64,000 bases of DNA from Artocarpus heterophyllus (lineage: Eukaryota; Streptophyta; Magnoliopsida; Rosales; Moraceae): NCBI GenBank assembly GCA_025403435.1, contig CM046349.1, positions 18,808,004 through 18,872,003 on the forward strand. The letters run 5' to 3'. Below the pieces are notes generated by a model that saw nothing but the letters and a program-made list of their open reading frames with translations, did not search any database and had not been told where the DNA came from. This document shows, piece after piece, positions 24,921 to 37,687 of the stretch. Within the stretch, counting starts at the first letter, position 1. Every line of letters begins with the position of its first letter. Both the position numbers and the translations under genes were made by a program.

Positions 24921-27387
24921 TCGACATTGATGATAGCACACAAAAAAATCCAAACCATAACATGAAAAAACTAAAAAAAATAAAGAAAAAAATGAAAATG
25001 CAAACACATTTTTTTTTCTTTCTTCTTTTGTTCAAATCAAAAACAAGATCATATAAATTTTTTTTTTCAAATCTTTTTTTTCTTTTCCTTTCTCCCTTCC
25101 AGCTACTACTTCACTGATTAACTTCATGTTAGGCGACTAGAAGAAATCTAGCAGGAGAAAAGCTCGATCGCAGCATCATCAACAAATCATCTTCATCCTA
25201 GGTGGCTGAAGGAGATCTAGCTAGAAGAGAGCAAATGTCAAAGATCGCGAAGGTCGTGACAGAGTTTAGAAATCAAACAAAGTCCGATCTTGTTTGAATC
25301 TTTTCGCCTCTTTCTCTCCTCTTTTGCCATATAGTTTGATTTGGTTTGAATCTTGTCAGAGCTGCTTTGATTGTGGTGGCACAATCTTTGCCTCCATAAA
25401 TCGCAGCCAAGGCTGCAAGTTCACTCCACAATGGTGTTTTAGAGAAGACGATGTCGACAGTGTCTCATACCGACGAAGACTATGTCGACCCAAAGATCGA
25501 GAGGCAACGAGCTTTCCATTATGATTTCAGCGACGATCATCATCAATGACGGTGACTTACATGTTAAACAAAGAGATAAATGAAGAACAAGAGAAATAGA
25601 AGATAGAGATCAGGCGATCAGGGGTATATTAGGTATTATACTAAAAAGTTTTATTTGATATGCTACAATTTACCAATACTTTAAATTCCTTTATTTTTTT
25701 TAATTGTTATGAACAAAATATGCTATTTGCTTTAATTTTCCAAAAAAAAAAAGTAAGGGAAATATCAAGGGTTATGTACCATTTTCACACCCTGCACTTT
25801 AAGCTTAGTTTTTTTAAAATTCAATTTAATATAATATAACATTAGTACTTTCTCTTGATCAAGTGCTAATTTTGATGATGTTGTCCTAGTTGCAAGGTAT
25901 AATGAATAAGTTGATGAGCAACATAATAATAATCTTTAAAGGACGGAGTTATTATTTAAGTGATCAAAATTAGTAGTTCACACAAAGAATCCATGAATTG
26001 ATATGAAACTAAAATTCAAATGATAATGTTTAAACCATCCAAAATTATTACATATCTTGCTTGTAATTTTTTATTTCTTATTTATAAAATGATACATGCT
26101 AATATCAAAGATATGCTATTAAAAAGAAAAAAGAAAACTATTAGCAATATAATCATTTATTTATAAAATAAACCTTAAACAATATCTAAACTTCATCAAT
26201 ATGAAAACTAAATATATAAATAAAATAAAACATTAACATACTAAAAAGATTATTTTTTTCTTTGCATGTATTCTTTAAACAAAATCTAAAATTCATCAAT
26301 ATGAAAACTAAATGTATAAATAAATCAAGACATTATTTTTTTCTTTATATATATTCTCTTCATAGCATTATGCCAACTTCATTAATGCATACATATATAC
26401 ACACACACATAAATACATATATAAAAATATACACACATAAATACATATATATGTAAGAAAAATAAAGAAAATATAATTAGGTTGGGTTAGGGTGGGGCAG
26501 CTTCCCCCAGCCTTGTCCCGTCTATGACTTAGAGATTAATTTTAACCCCCTTATACTCGCCCTCAACCCCATATGATATCCCCCATGCCAATCCTATTAG
26601 GAGTGGGTACTTACACCCACAGGTAAGAATTCCATTCTTACTTGAATCAAATTAGAACATCAATTTGTAGCATCAAATATTATGTAGCTTGTGAGATATT
26701 GGATTTTTTATTCACCATGATAAATTTTGTATTTTTTAATCACTATTTCGGCTACGTCCAAGTGTAATAAAAGTTTTTATAACATAGATTGTGAATAAAA
26801 ATATAATAAAATTAGAAATATTTCCTCTAGAGATTCAAAAAAAAAAAAGTTGCACAAATAATTTGTTTTATTTTGGCCTCAAACATTGAGATTTATAAAT
26901 ATACAATTTTGATCCCTTAAACAAATAAAGATAATAATAGACAAATAAACTTAAAGGGGAAAAAAGATAGATCGATGCTATGGTAAAACGCCAAAACAGT
27001 AACAAAACGAAAAAAACAGAAGGAAGACAAAACAGTAAAATATCAATAAACATTGTAAATAAAAATATAAAACTATTTGCTAGGTAAAAATAAATATAGT
27101 CGAAGTAGCCATATAAAGATGTTAAGCTAGGTAAGAATCATGACATTTTGTTGGACACTTCATTATTGATTTAAACACATATATTGTTTTATAACAAAAT
27201 GTTTTATGCTTGGTTATTCTTAAAGATGATTTTTTTCTAAATGAAAAATTGCATTAAAAAACACACAAGAAAATTCAACCTCAAGAAAAAACTAGAGCTA
27301 TTAGTACATTAAGATAAAACATAAGTGAGAAAACGGGTACAGAGAGTTTTGATAATAGAAAACTGAATAAGTACATCTAATATTGAA

Positions 27388-27419
<32 letters not shown>

Positions 27420-28436
27420 GCTCTTTTAATAATACCTCTACAATCTATGAAACTTTCCAATTTAGAAAAATGAAAAGATCAATGACACTAAATCCACCCA
27501 CTATATCATACAGAAAGTAAAGTTAGTAGACTAAGCATACTCTTTACCATAACAAAATAATGACTAAAGACAAGAGAACTTTATAGAACTGTACTAGTTA
27601 AGCCTAATAATTTCTCTACTAGTTTTTTAATTACTTTTTAGAATGTTATAAGCAAAAAATGGTATAGAAATTTTCTATGTAATTTATCTTGAAGGTGGAG
27701 GTACTTGAATATTGAAAATGATGAAGTAAATTCCCAATATTATTTTTTCTTTATTTTATAAAATAATACATAGTAAGTTTGTTATGATTGTTGACCAAAA
27801 AACTAACAAGGGTTTCATGATGGGTTAATCAACCACAATTACTAGTGTTGGGGATTGGTGCTTTTAAAGTATGTTGTTTATTCCATATAGACATTATAAG
27901 AAATATAGCATTATGAATAAGTGAAATTCATTGGTGTTCTCTGTTATATATAAATATATATATATACATATATATAAATTTGCATTTTATATATACATAT
28001 AAATATTATAAAAGATGCAATACTTGTTTATAGTTCATAATCATATATATGATGAAGAGTTTATTTACATAAGTATATGATTATGTTGGACTTGGTGCAA
28101 AACATCGATCCATGACCGACAGATAGACTTAGGAACTTTTATTTTTAAAATGGCTGTGATATTTGTCTATTTCTAAATTGTAGTAAATGTATAATTACTA
28201 AATAGAAAAAGAACCATTGTGCAAGAATATATTGAACCATGACCAAATAAAACACAATTATTATATAATTCTGTATTAAGAATCAGATTTTTTGATCATT
28301 ATATGGATATTATTCTAATCCTAAAGTAATTATGGACTCACATCTATTTGTTGTGTCTTTTAATTGTCAATGGGCAAGATTAAGAGTAAAGATTAATAAT
28401 CAAAAAGTTCAACATATTAGAGGCATATATTATAAA
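24921..28436. other. AT-rich intergenic region
   Basis: No supported gene. 25120-25560 is less AT-rich and gene-like in composition but has no recognisable domain or long frame. 26395-26455 is rich in ACAC/ATAC repeats and 27393-27419 is a (TA)n tract. 26480-26630 has C/G-rich blocks resembling transposon ends, without a matching partner found. Confidence 0.5.
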
Positions 28437-31400
28437 TGTAACGCCCAACGTTTTCGTTTAATGTTTAAACGAGGAAGTTAACGAGTTAGCATGATAATGT
28501 TTATATGGAATTTAAGCTAGGTAACTAATGTTTTATCTAGTTATGATGCAGGAGATGACCATGTGGGATCGATATGTTTAAAGTATTTCACGTCAAAATT
28601 ATACGATTTAATGTTGTGTAAGAAAAATGTGACTTCTATGAATTTTGATTGGTTGATTGTAAAAATATGTATATATATAACATATGAGTTAAAATGATGA
28701 ATAGTGCCAAAAATTGGGATCAATTATGTGTTTGGGAGCTCAAATATAATCAAAATAAGTTTTTTCGCTAGGCGAGATCAGGCGCCAAGGCCGCGGCACC
28801 TAAAACCAAAGCCACGGTGCCATAGGGGATTTCAAGTCAACGCCACGGCACTAGAAATTAGAGTCGTAGTGCTATGTCGTACTGATTCAAAATTTTCATG
28901 CAGATTTCAATCTCCAAACTTACCGAATTTGATTTTTAATCAATTTTGACCCATATTTTCAATCCCTAATCATCCAATATTAGGTAACTAATCTAGAATT
29001 ATATTTTTAAATTAATTTTGATTATTTTCATGTCAAACCTTGGGTTTTTTTAACCCACAACCTCTTTTTTATTCATTAACTTATAGATACATTCTTAAGC
29101 CTCTAAAACCATATGTTTATTCTCTTTATTTTTAGCGAAGAAAATCCTCTGCTTCTTCTGCCTCAATACATGTTCCTCTCCTCCTCTAAAACATACGTTC
29201 AAGCCCCTCTTTACAAAAGAAAATTCTCCAAGTCACCATCATCTCTCCAGTCCTCAAAACCGATATGTCGTCATTCATCTTCCTTTCTTTCAAGCCGTAA
29301 TAGAAGGAACGTTCCAAAAATTTTACGTACGAGCCTTCAAGTTGTTTAAATGAAAATATAAGGATCCTAGGTATGATTTTAAGATTTTGTTGATTATGGT
29401 TTTCATGGTTTATATGAATATGTGATTTTTCTAATAATCATATTTTAAAGGCTTCTTTTGAGGTGTCGATGAAATATAAATTGTTATGCTTGTTATTTGA
29501 CTTATGATAGTGTTATTTTATGGTTGAAAGTGTGTATGTTCATAAGGCACAAAAAATTATATGAAATTAATGTTTTGTTGTCATAATACGTTGTAACAAT
29601 TCTAGGGTCTTCAGTTTTGCAGTAAAATTCTCGATAATGTTTTGAATTCGTATGATTTTATTTTTCTATAATTTTTTAGATATGATGTGCTTTTATATGT
29701 AAGATATGCCTAGGAATTTTTATAAATTTTCTTTCAATATATTTAAAAATTATGAGCCTTTTAACGAGCACCGCTTACAGATTTTTATGTGCTAACTAAT
29801 TTGTATGTGCGCATTTTGAGGTTCGTTTTATGGGACGAACGACATCTACAATTATATAAACATTTCTAAGTCTTTTTTGGCATGTTAAAAATTAGTGTGT
29901 ACATTTTTAGCTTCATATCTTTGCTATATTTTGAGAAACAATTCATTGATCATCAAGTATTAGTGATAGATAATGTCTGACTGATATGTTCTACATATTT
30001 TGTGAGTTAAGAAATCATATTTTAAAATGTGTTTTGCATAATGTTTTTTTTTTTTTGTATTTATATGTTTTTCATGTCGTATAAAAATTTCAAAAATCAT
30101 GTCATACATATTTGATTTATAAAAATGTTTGAATTTAAGGGTATTCATTGTATAGCATGTTTGATGTTAATATTGTCTTTGAGTTCAAACGTGTATTTTG
30201 AATTATGCTGAATTTATTTAAAGCTAATTTTTAGATATATTATGCTATTATTTGTAAAAAAATTTATAAATTATTATATGACATAATTTATTTAATATAA
30301 GATTTTATGTGATGAATGTCCACTATCTAGTGGTTGCTGATAGACTTTGTAGTATTAGTTTTTGTGAGTTATTTAAGTTAAAAAAATGAAATTTTTACAG
30401 TAAAAGAAAAGTCTAAAGATTATATCAATGTGTTAACTTTATTCTTGAAAATTTTCACGCATCAAATTGAATGCGAGTTATAAGATATAAAGTGAAAAAT
30501 CTTGAAGGTCATTCAAATTTTTTGTGATTCGCATGTTTGCTTGCATGATTTGAAATTTTTTTTTAAAAAAATATTTTAGATTAATATTTTTAAGAAAAAA
30601 AATTGAGTAATGTTTTTACATGTTAGATATGTTTTGGAAGAAGTTAGACATTTTTATCTTGCTTATGAATTGAGATTTCATTCTCTAAGTAATTGAATGT
30701 CAAGTTTGCTGCTTGTATTTTCTTAACTCTAAGTGCATATTTATGAGTTAAAAATGTTTTATTTCATTAAATATAATGTTGAATGATGAAATATTATGTT
30801 AAATGGTATTGTAAATATGAATAATAATTTCATGTATTATATGAATGATTAACATGGACATTGTAAAAGGTGAGCACACCAAGAACCACGACTACATAAC
30901 TCAAGTTAAGATTTAGTAAGCTAGCAAATCAAGGAAGTACATTCTCACCTGTAATATGATAAAAGTTTACGAAAAAGTTTTAAGGATATATTTTATGATG
31001 ATTTTTAAGTTTGTTTTTATATATTATCTTCTTATAAAAGCTCTTGCTGTAACAAGAAGGTTTAACGAATGTTTCAACGATGAGGTCTATTGAAAGTATA
31101 TCTATGCATATATATCACTTAATTAAGTGTTGTATACCCTATGTTTATAGATGTCCCACTAGGTGGACTGTCCCATAAGGTGTATTTGTATATTTGGTTT
31201 GGAATTAACTACTTCACTCCAATCATACAACTATATTTATGTTTATGGTGCAACACTTGGGCCCCTAAAGATAAAATAAATAATTTTTTAGTATAGAAGT
31301 TTAATTGAAAAGATATGTTCTATATAAATGTATGCCTTATACACTACTATGATTATGACTATAATGTTACATTATGTTTTTGTGAAAATATTTTATGTTG

Positions 31401-31636
31401 TGAGATAGCAAAGTGTACTTATTAAACTTATGCTTACTTAGTTTTATATCATGTTACAAATATGTCGAAAGCAAGCCTAGTAAGATGGAGGTCAAGAACG
31501 AGGGTGTGTGTAAGGATTGTTGGATTAGAAACAAAGTAATGTCATGAAAAGAATTTAAACTTAGACAATATTTAATTTATTATGTTTCGTACTTTTGCTT
31601 GTTTAAGACTCAATTCTATTTGTAATATGTTCTTTC
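28437..31636 (+). mobile_element. Gypsy-like LTR or fragment, right end uncertain
   Basis: Starts TGTAACGCCCAACG, the form seen at the 20438 solo LTR. About 3 kb of non-coding AT-rich sequence follows, then a region near 31420-31500 with the layout of gypsy LTR R regions. No coding capacity. No clear right terminus or target duplication found; the end given is where another repeat begins. Confidence 0.4.
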
Positions 31637-32265
31637 TGTAATGACCGAGAAAAATCCTAGAATTAAATAATGTAATTTACATATTTAAATCAAGGATTTT
31701 CCTTGAAACATTATGTATGAATTTCGTGAGTAAAGAATTTATGAAATTAATATACGAATATTCCAAAAATTCTATAATGGATTCTATAGTTAAGTTAATT
31801 AACTATCGAAATTCAATAAATGAATTGATAAATTCAACCGTTACTAAGACAGAAGAATTTACTGTAAAGGTCTTAAGAAATTTAATTATGAGAATTTTTG
31901 AGTACAATATTAAGTTAGCAGTGTATCAAGAAATACTATAACGCAAATTATGTAATGACCAAGAAAATCCTAAAATTAAATAGTATAATTTGTCTATTTA
32001 AATTAAGAATTTTTCCTGGAAACATTATGTATGAGATGCGTGCTTGAAGAATTTATGGAATTAACATATTACTATTCCAAAAATTATATAAAAGACTCCA
32101 TAGTTAATTAATTAACTATTATAATTTAATAAAGAGATTTATGAATTTCACCACAATTGAGGCGGAAGAAATTTATCTGTAAAGGACCTGAGAAATTTAA
32201 TTATGAGAATTTCTAAGTGCAATACTAAGTTAGTAGTATACCAAGAGACACTCTAACTGCGAATT
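31637..32265 (+). repeat. 314-bp tandem duplication with an LTR-like start
   Basis: TGTAATGACCGAGAAAA at 31637 and TGTAATGACCAAGAAAA at 31951 begin two diverged copies of the same 314-bp sequence, ending near 32265. The start resembles a gypsy LTR terminus. Frames inside are interrupted and differ between copies, so this is not a gene. Confidence 0.8.
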
Positions 32266-33061
32266 TGATCCTTAATTGCCAAATTAGTCAAAAATGAAGT
32301 AACGCGAGTAACCGTATCAACATAAATTACAATGCAAGCTCAGATGTGACACTATTAAAAACTATGTCATTTTTCAGCTCGGATACTGAAAAAGTCAAGT
32401 CCACATTTTTATTAAGTCTAACATAAATTTCAAGACTTAACACAGTCAAAAATCGATACGCGATTAAACTTTTATCGATACCAGTTCATACTGTGATTAG
32501 CGTGTCACAGTATTTAAAAAATAAGAAAAGACCTATCAGATAATAAAATTTCTTGTCAGCTATGTTAGTTATTACCGACAGTATAAAATTTACCTACTTA
32601 AAGGAACCTTGCAAGAAAAGTCTAAGGTGACTTTGATTTGAACTAACATAATAATAGTTGTCCTTTTTGTAATCAATTTTGTTGAACCTAACACTCCACC
32701 TATCCCAATTATGGCGCCTAACTTTGGGGAATTGATAAGCTTAGTTTAAGTCAAATTTGTCTTGTCTCCACTTATTCCACTGAGTGAGTTTATTTCTTGT
32801 TTCTAAGAAACAAAAGTTCTTCTCATTTACTTCTTTTTTCTTTTCTCCACTTCCACCGAAATACATTGATCATTAACAGTGCCTTAACTAATACGTTCAT
32901 AATAAATCCATACCTCTGATTATGTCCTTGAGTTCTTTTTGTTCGTCTTTGGTGGCTTGGCGTTGTTGTTGGGCTTCATTTGAGTTGGGCTTGCTCTTTT
33001 TTTTTTTTTAACTTAATAAAATATAATCTTTAGAAATTCTAATGTTGTAGGTATATTAGAA

Positions 33062-33093
<32 letters not shown>

Positions 33094-33118
33094 TTCACAT
33101 ATTATATGAATTAAGAGA
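32266..33118. other. Intergenic region with (TA)n tract
   Basis: No gene seen. 32266-32700 may continue the LTR-like sequence of the preceding duplication. A (TA)n microsatellite lies at 33065-33089. Confidence 0.45.
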
Positions 33119-33706
33119 TAGGGCTGTGTAAAAAAACCGCCAAGTCCAGTCCGTCGATGACTGGACCATTTGAATGGTCCGGTTTAAAGATTTGTAACTA
33201 GTGGTCCAGATTGGACCAAACCGATCTGTTTGTATATATATACAGTAAACAAATATTAAATATTTAAAAATACCCTCCCTAAAAAAAATCTTTCTTAATT
33301 CAAAAGAATACAGTTTTATCAAAACCTTAGTCTTTTTTTTTCACGACTTTCACATCATGCTTCTGCCATACATACATGCATTTTGAGTGACTGTATTATT
33401 TATATTTTGCTTTAGATTGTTTTATATTGTGTTTGATTTTTGTTGCTTGTTATCATTTTGTTTTTAGAATGTTTGTTTTATGGTTTAAATATTTACAATT
33501 TTTTAAAAGTATAAATTTTAGTTTAAAAAATTACAAAAATCACTAATAAAAAGTCAGAAACTAAGATTCAAACCGAGCCATTTTTTGGTCCTACTAGCTA
33601 AAACGGCCCGGTCCAGTTGAATTATAGATTTATCCAAATTGTTAAAAATGATTAGGTCTTAAAAACCTAACGGTTCTCGAGACTAACCAGACCGTGCACA
33701 CCCCTA
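33119..33706. mobile_element. 588-bp terminal-inverted-repeat element upstream of KAS I
   Basis: Left end TAGGGCTGTGTA and right end TGCACACCCCTA form imperfect inverted repeats, and inner segments rich in GGTCCGG/CCGGTCC motifs also pair across the element. Possible TA target duplications at both ends. No transposase. It ends 249 bp before the KAS I start codon. Confidence 0.6.
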
Positions 33707-33955
33707 CGTTCCAACTTTTCCCACCCACAATGACAGGCGTGGCAAGATGTATAGCAATTGGCGGAGAACGACAAGACTGAGCAACTCTCTCTCTCTCTCT
33801 ACTCGCTGGCTATTAAAGGGCTTTCAGACCCCAAAACAAAACAGAGCAAAAAAACCTCTCACTTCTTTGCTCATTTATTCGCTGTCTCTGTCTCTCTTTG
33901 CTTCATCGTTATCATCGTCACCCTCTCTCTTTCTCTTTCTCTCTCTAAATCCGCC
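33707..33955 (+). promoter_or_regulatory. KAS I proximal promoter and CT-rich leader
   Basis: Between the inverted-repeat element and the KAS I ATG. Contains a (CT)n tract at 33786-33801 and further CT-rich stretches at 33880-33947, common in plant 5' untranslated regions of housekeeping genes. The frame is open upstream of the ATG, so a longer N-terminus is possible. I see no strong TATA box. Confidence 0.5.
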
Positions 33956-36900
33956 ATGCAAGCAGTTCAAGCTCCGACTCTCCGAGTCTCCCCTCTCGAC
34001 CCGCTCCGCAACCGCCGGCAAAGCCATCACTTCCTCCCCAATGCCCGCCCCTCGACCAAGAAGGCCTCCTTCACCTGCCACGCCTCCTCCACAATCTCCG
34101 CTCCGAAGCGCGAGAAGGACCCCAAGAAGCGCGTCGTCATCACCGGAATGGGTCTCGTCTCCGTCTTCGGCAACGACGTCGACGTCTACTACAACAAGCT
34201 CCTCTCCGGTGAGAGCGGGATCACCCCGATCGACCGCTTCGACGCCTCCAAGTTCCCCACCAGGTTCGGCGGCCAGATCCGTGGCTTCACCTCCGAGGGC
34301 TACATTGACGGCAAGAACGACCGCCGTCTCGACGATTGCCTCCGTTACTGTCTCGTCGCCGGCAAGAAGGCTCTCGAAGATGCTGATCTCGGCGGCGATA
34401 AGCTCTCCAAGGTTACTATCTTTCTCAATTCCATTTCCTTGTTTTCGAGGCGTTTCCAATTTCGTGCCTTTTTTTTTCCCTTTCTTAGATGCTTTCGTTT
34501 GTTAATTTGCTTAATTCTCCAACTTGTTGGATTAATTTCCATGTTTGAGAAAGTATAAAAAATGATGGATCTGGGTATTTTGCCTTTGCAATTATGTGAA
34601 CGGGCATGCATGCTAGGATTTAATTTATTTAATGAATTTAATTTACAAATGAGTTTTATGTATTGATGGGTTTCTGCTCAATTTTGGAGTCATTGTGAAG
34701 ATATTAAGCGAGCAGGACAAAAATGTTTGGCACATTGGATAAACACTATGCTGTTTTCTATTTTTGATTATTATTATTATTATATAGGACCATGTGAGAT
34801 TAACTAATAGTTGTTGTTTGTTATTCTTGCTCAGTTTTTGCTTGAATAATGTTGTCGAATTGCTACTGCAATCTACTCAAACCCATCTGGTTTACCATGG
34901 AGCGAGATCCTATCGTGCATTAGTTTACAAATGTTATTGGAAACCTCTTCTAATTGTTTGGAAGAGTTTCATGTTATCTGGAAAATATATGTTATTAGAC
35001 TATTTAGCGAGAGGATGGTTCATTTATTGGTAAACTTCTGTTCATTTTACATTTATGTCTCGGACTTTAGGTTAGTAATTTCTGTTTATATAGTTTCTTG
35101 ACGAATAATTTCTGCTTAGAGTTACAAGTGAAACTAAACGAAGAGGAGGAATGTTGGTAGAAATTTAAATGAAGAGGAAAGTTGGTGGAAATCAATATGC
35201 TTCTAATTACTCTCTGGGATTTGTACTCGCTAAAGTTATTACATTTGCTTCTCTACAGATTGACAAGGAACGAGCTGGCGTGCTAGTTGGAACTGGGATG
35301 GGTGGTCTTACTGTCTTCTCTGATGGTGTTCAGGCACTAATTGAAAAAGGTCACAGGAAGATAACACCGTTTTTCATTCCTTATGCTATTACAAACATGG
35401 GATCTGCCTTGCTGGCTATTGATCTAGGTCTTATGGGTCCAAATTACTCAATTTCTACTGCCTGTGCTACTTCAAATTACTGCTTCTATGCCGCTGCAAA
35501 TCACATTCGTCGAGGTGAGGCTGATATGATGATTGCTGGTGGAACCGAAGCCGCCATTATTCCCATCGGGCTTGGGGGTTTTGTTGCATGCAGAGCCTTG
35601 TCTCAGAGAAATGATGATCCAAAAACTGCTTCTAGGCCATGGGACAAAGATAGAGATGGCTTTGTCATGGGTGAGGGTGCTGGAGTTTTGGTAAGGCTTC
35701 ATCCATTGTGTAACAGCGTTAAGGTTGTATCAAAATGATTACTGCGAAGAACCTAGATTAGATAATAGCCTATTTGGAGAGGAGAAATTACTCTTGCTTT
35801 ACAAGTTATATTTTTTGGGACGGCCATTTTGAAATGGAAGTGAATTTTCCATAAATTTTGTTCACAAATCTTAACCATGAAGAGATCTGGTTTTTTTGAC
35901 AGGTGATGGAGAGCTTGGAGCATGCAATGAAACGAGGTGCACCCATTATTGCGGAGTACTTGGGAGGTGCTGTTAATTGTGATGCTTATCATATGACTGA
36001 TCCAAGAGCTGATGGCCTTGGTGTGTCTTCATGCATAGAGAGCAGCCTTGAAGATGCTGGTGTGTCACCTGAGGAGGTAATGGGCTTACCTTTCTCTACT
36101 CCTTCATGTTCTATAACTATTAACTTTGGGGTTTACCAAGATATAAGATATCATTCAGTAGATTCATGATTTATTTCCACAATTTATTTCTCTCCTCAAA
36201 TTGTATTTTCTGTCCTTGCTTTGAGTGGTCTTCTTTCTCTCGTGATTACGTGAATTCTTCTTCTCATTTAGCTTTTTCAATATACATACATACATACATA
36301 TTTATATTTATATTGCTGTATGGTTTTAATGTATTTGACGTTCAATGCTATAATAGCATCTCAAAATTTTAGACGAGGGTAAAAGGACAAACGAGAAAAT
36401 TGCTATCTCATTTATAATGCTCTCTTTTTGTCCAAAAAAAAAACCCTTAAATTAGGATTTTTTTTTTTTTAACTTTATGCTTCTTATTCAACGTAAAGTT
36501 TGTTGAATTATCTTAATAGCTTTGTTGCATATATCTTTGTTTTTGTTATTAATTACTTATTATCAAATTAGCTATGTTCATGAAAAGATATGATTGTTAT
36601 TTTTACACATTACATTGTAGCAATGGAATTGGATGCTATTGTGCACTGAAGCCTGACATACAGGGAAAGAATGTTGCACATACGGATGCTTCTTGTATGA
36701 TTTTGTCAGGGATTTATACGTGATTTATCGGTCTCCATTGTTCTTTACATTCTTCATTTCTAGATGCATAAGTACGGAGTTAACAAGTTGATAATCTTGT
36801 TAGGTAAACTACATTAATGCACATGCAACATCCACTCTTGCTGGTGACCTAGCTGAGATAAATGCTATAAAGAAGGTTTTCAAGAACACTTCTGAGATCA

Positions 36901-37687
36901 AGATCAATGCAACCAAGGCAATATATCTCTTATCTTTCTCTCCATTATTCTGCACCATTTTAGAGTATTCTTAGTTTGTGTATATTGTAAGAAGGTCTTG
37001 TGTTTTTCCAGTTGCTGACAAATATTTTGTTGTTTTCTTCAATTTGCTCCAGTCTATGATAGGGCACTGTCTTGGTTCTGCTGGAGGTATGGAAGCCATC
37101 GCCACTGTGAAAGCCATTACAACTGGCTGGTTGCATCCCACTATCAACCAATTTGTATGTGATGCGAATTTCTACTGAATACCATTCTTGTGTGGGACTT
37201 TTAGGAGACCTGCTATGAGAATATGTGTTATATCATAGAGCTTGCCCACTTAACTTTTTTTAATATTTTTTGCTTGTTTTAGTTATGAAGATAAATAAAA
37301 ACCTAAACACTAATGTCTATTATTACAACTAGTGACAGATTCAAGTTTTTCCTTTCCCCGCTCTTTTTTCTTTATAGCAATCAAATACCTTACTACTCAA
37401 CTGTTCTGTACTGAAAAAATGCAGAATCCAGAGCCCGCCGTTGACTTTGATACTGTTGCAAATGTAAAGCAGCAGCATGAGGTGAATGTTGGTACGTTGC
37501 TAAACCATTGAACCTCCTTAAATTTTCTGCAATTTTTTTTTACCAATAATCTTGAAATTTAATTGCCAATTAAAAAATGTCGAAGTTTCCTGATTGAAGT
37601 TCCGCATAAATTTTCCCAGCCATATCGAATTCATTTGGGTTTGGTGGACACAACTCTGTGGTGGCCTTCTCGTCATTCAAGCCCTGA
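33956..37687 (+). CDS. KAS1: 3-oxoacyl-[acyl-carrier-protein] synthase I, chloroplastic (KAS I)
   Basis: Condensing enzyme of plastid fatty-acid synthesis that elongates acyl-ACP from C4 to C16 with malonyl-ACP. Seven exons: 33956-34411, 35259-35690, 35903-36076, 36804-36917, 37053-37154, 37425-37491, 37620-37687. They join to 470 codons plus TGA, close to the Arabidopsis length. Residues 1 to about 45 are Ser/Arg-rich and transit-peptide-like; the mature enzyme starts near KKRVVITGMG. The catalytic set is complete: Cys221 (STACATSN), His361 (NAHATST), Lys392 (NATK) and His397 (MIGHCLGSAGG), with spacing like E. coli FabB. The C-terminal GFGGHNS loop is intact. Intron 4 has a GC donor (AAG/GCAATA); the others are GT-AG. 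An upstream in-frame ATG at 33758 is unlikely to be used because the sequence before 33956 is low-complexity. Intact and probably functional. Confidence 0.96.

Noticed and set aside
25294..25524. 76-codon plus-strand frame
   Set aside because: No recognisable domain, no splice partner found, and surrounding DNA is repeat-rich.
33875..34459. 194-codon minus-strand open frame across KAS I exon 1
   Set aside because: Antisense shadow of a GC-rich coding exon; no domain, and KAS I on the other strand is certain.
33747..34505. 252-codon plus-strand frame overlapping KAS I exon 1
   Set aside because: Low-complexity Ser/Pro/Arg sequence in an alternative frame of the real exon.
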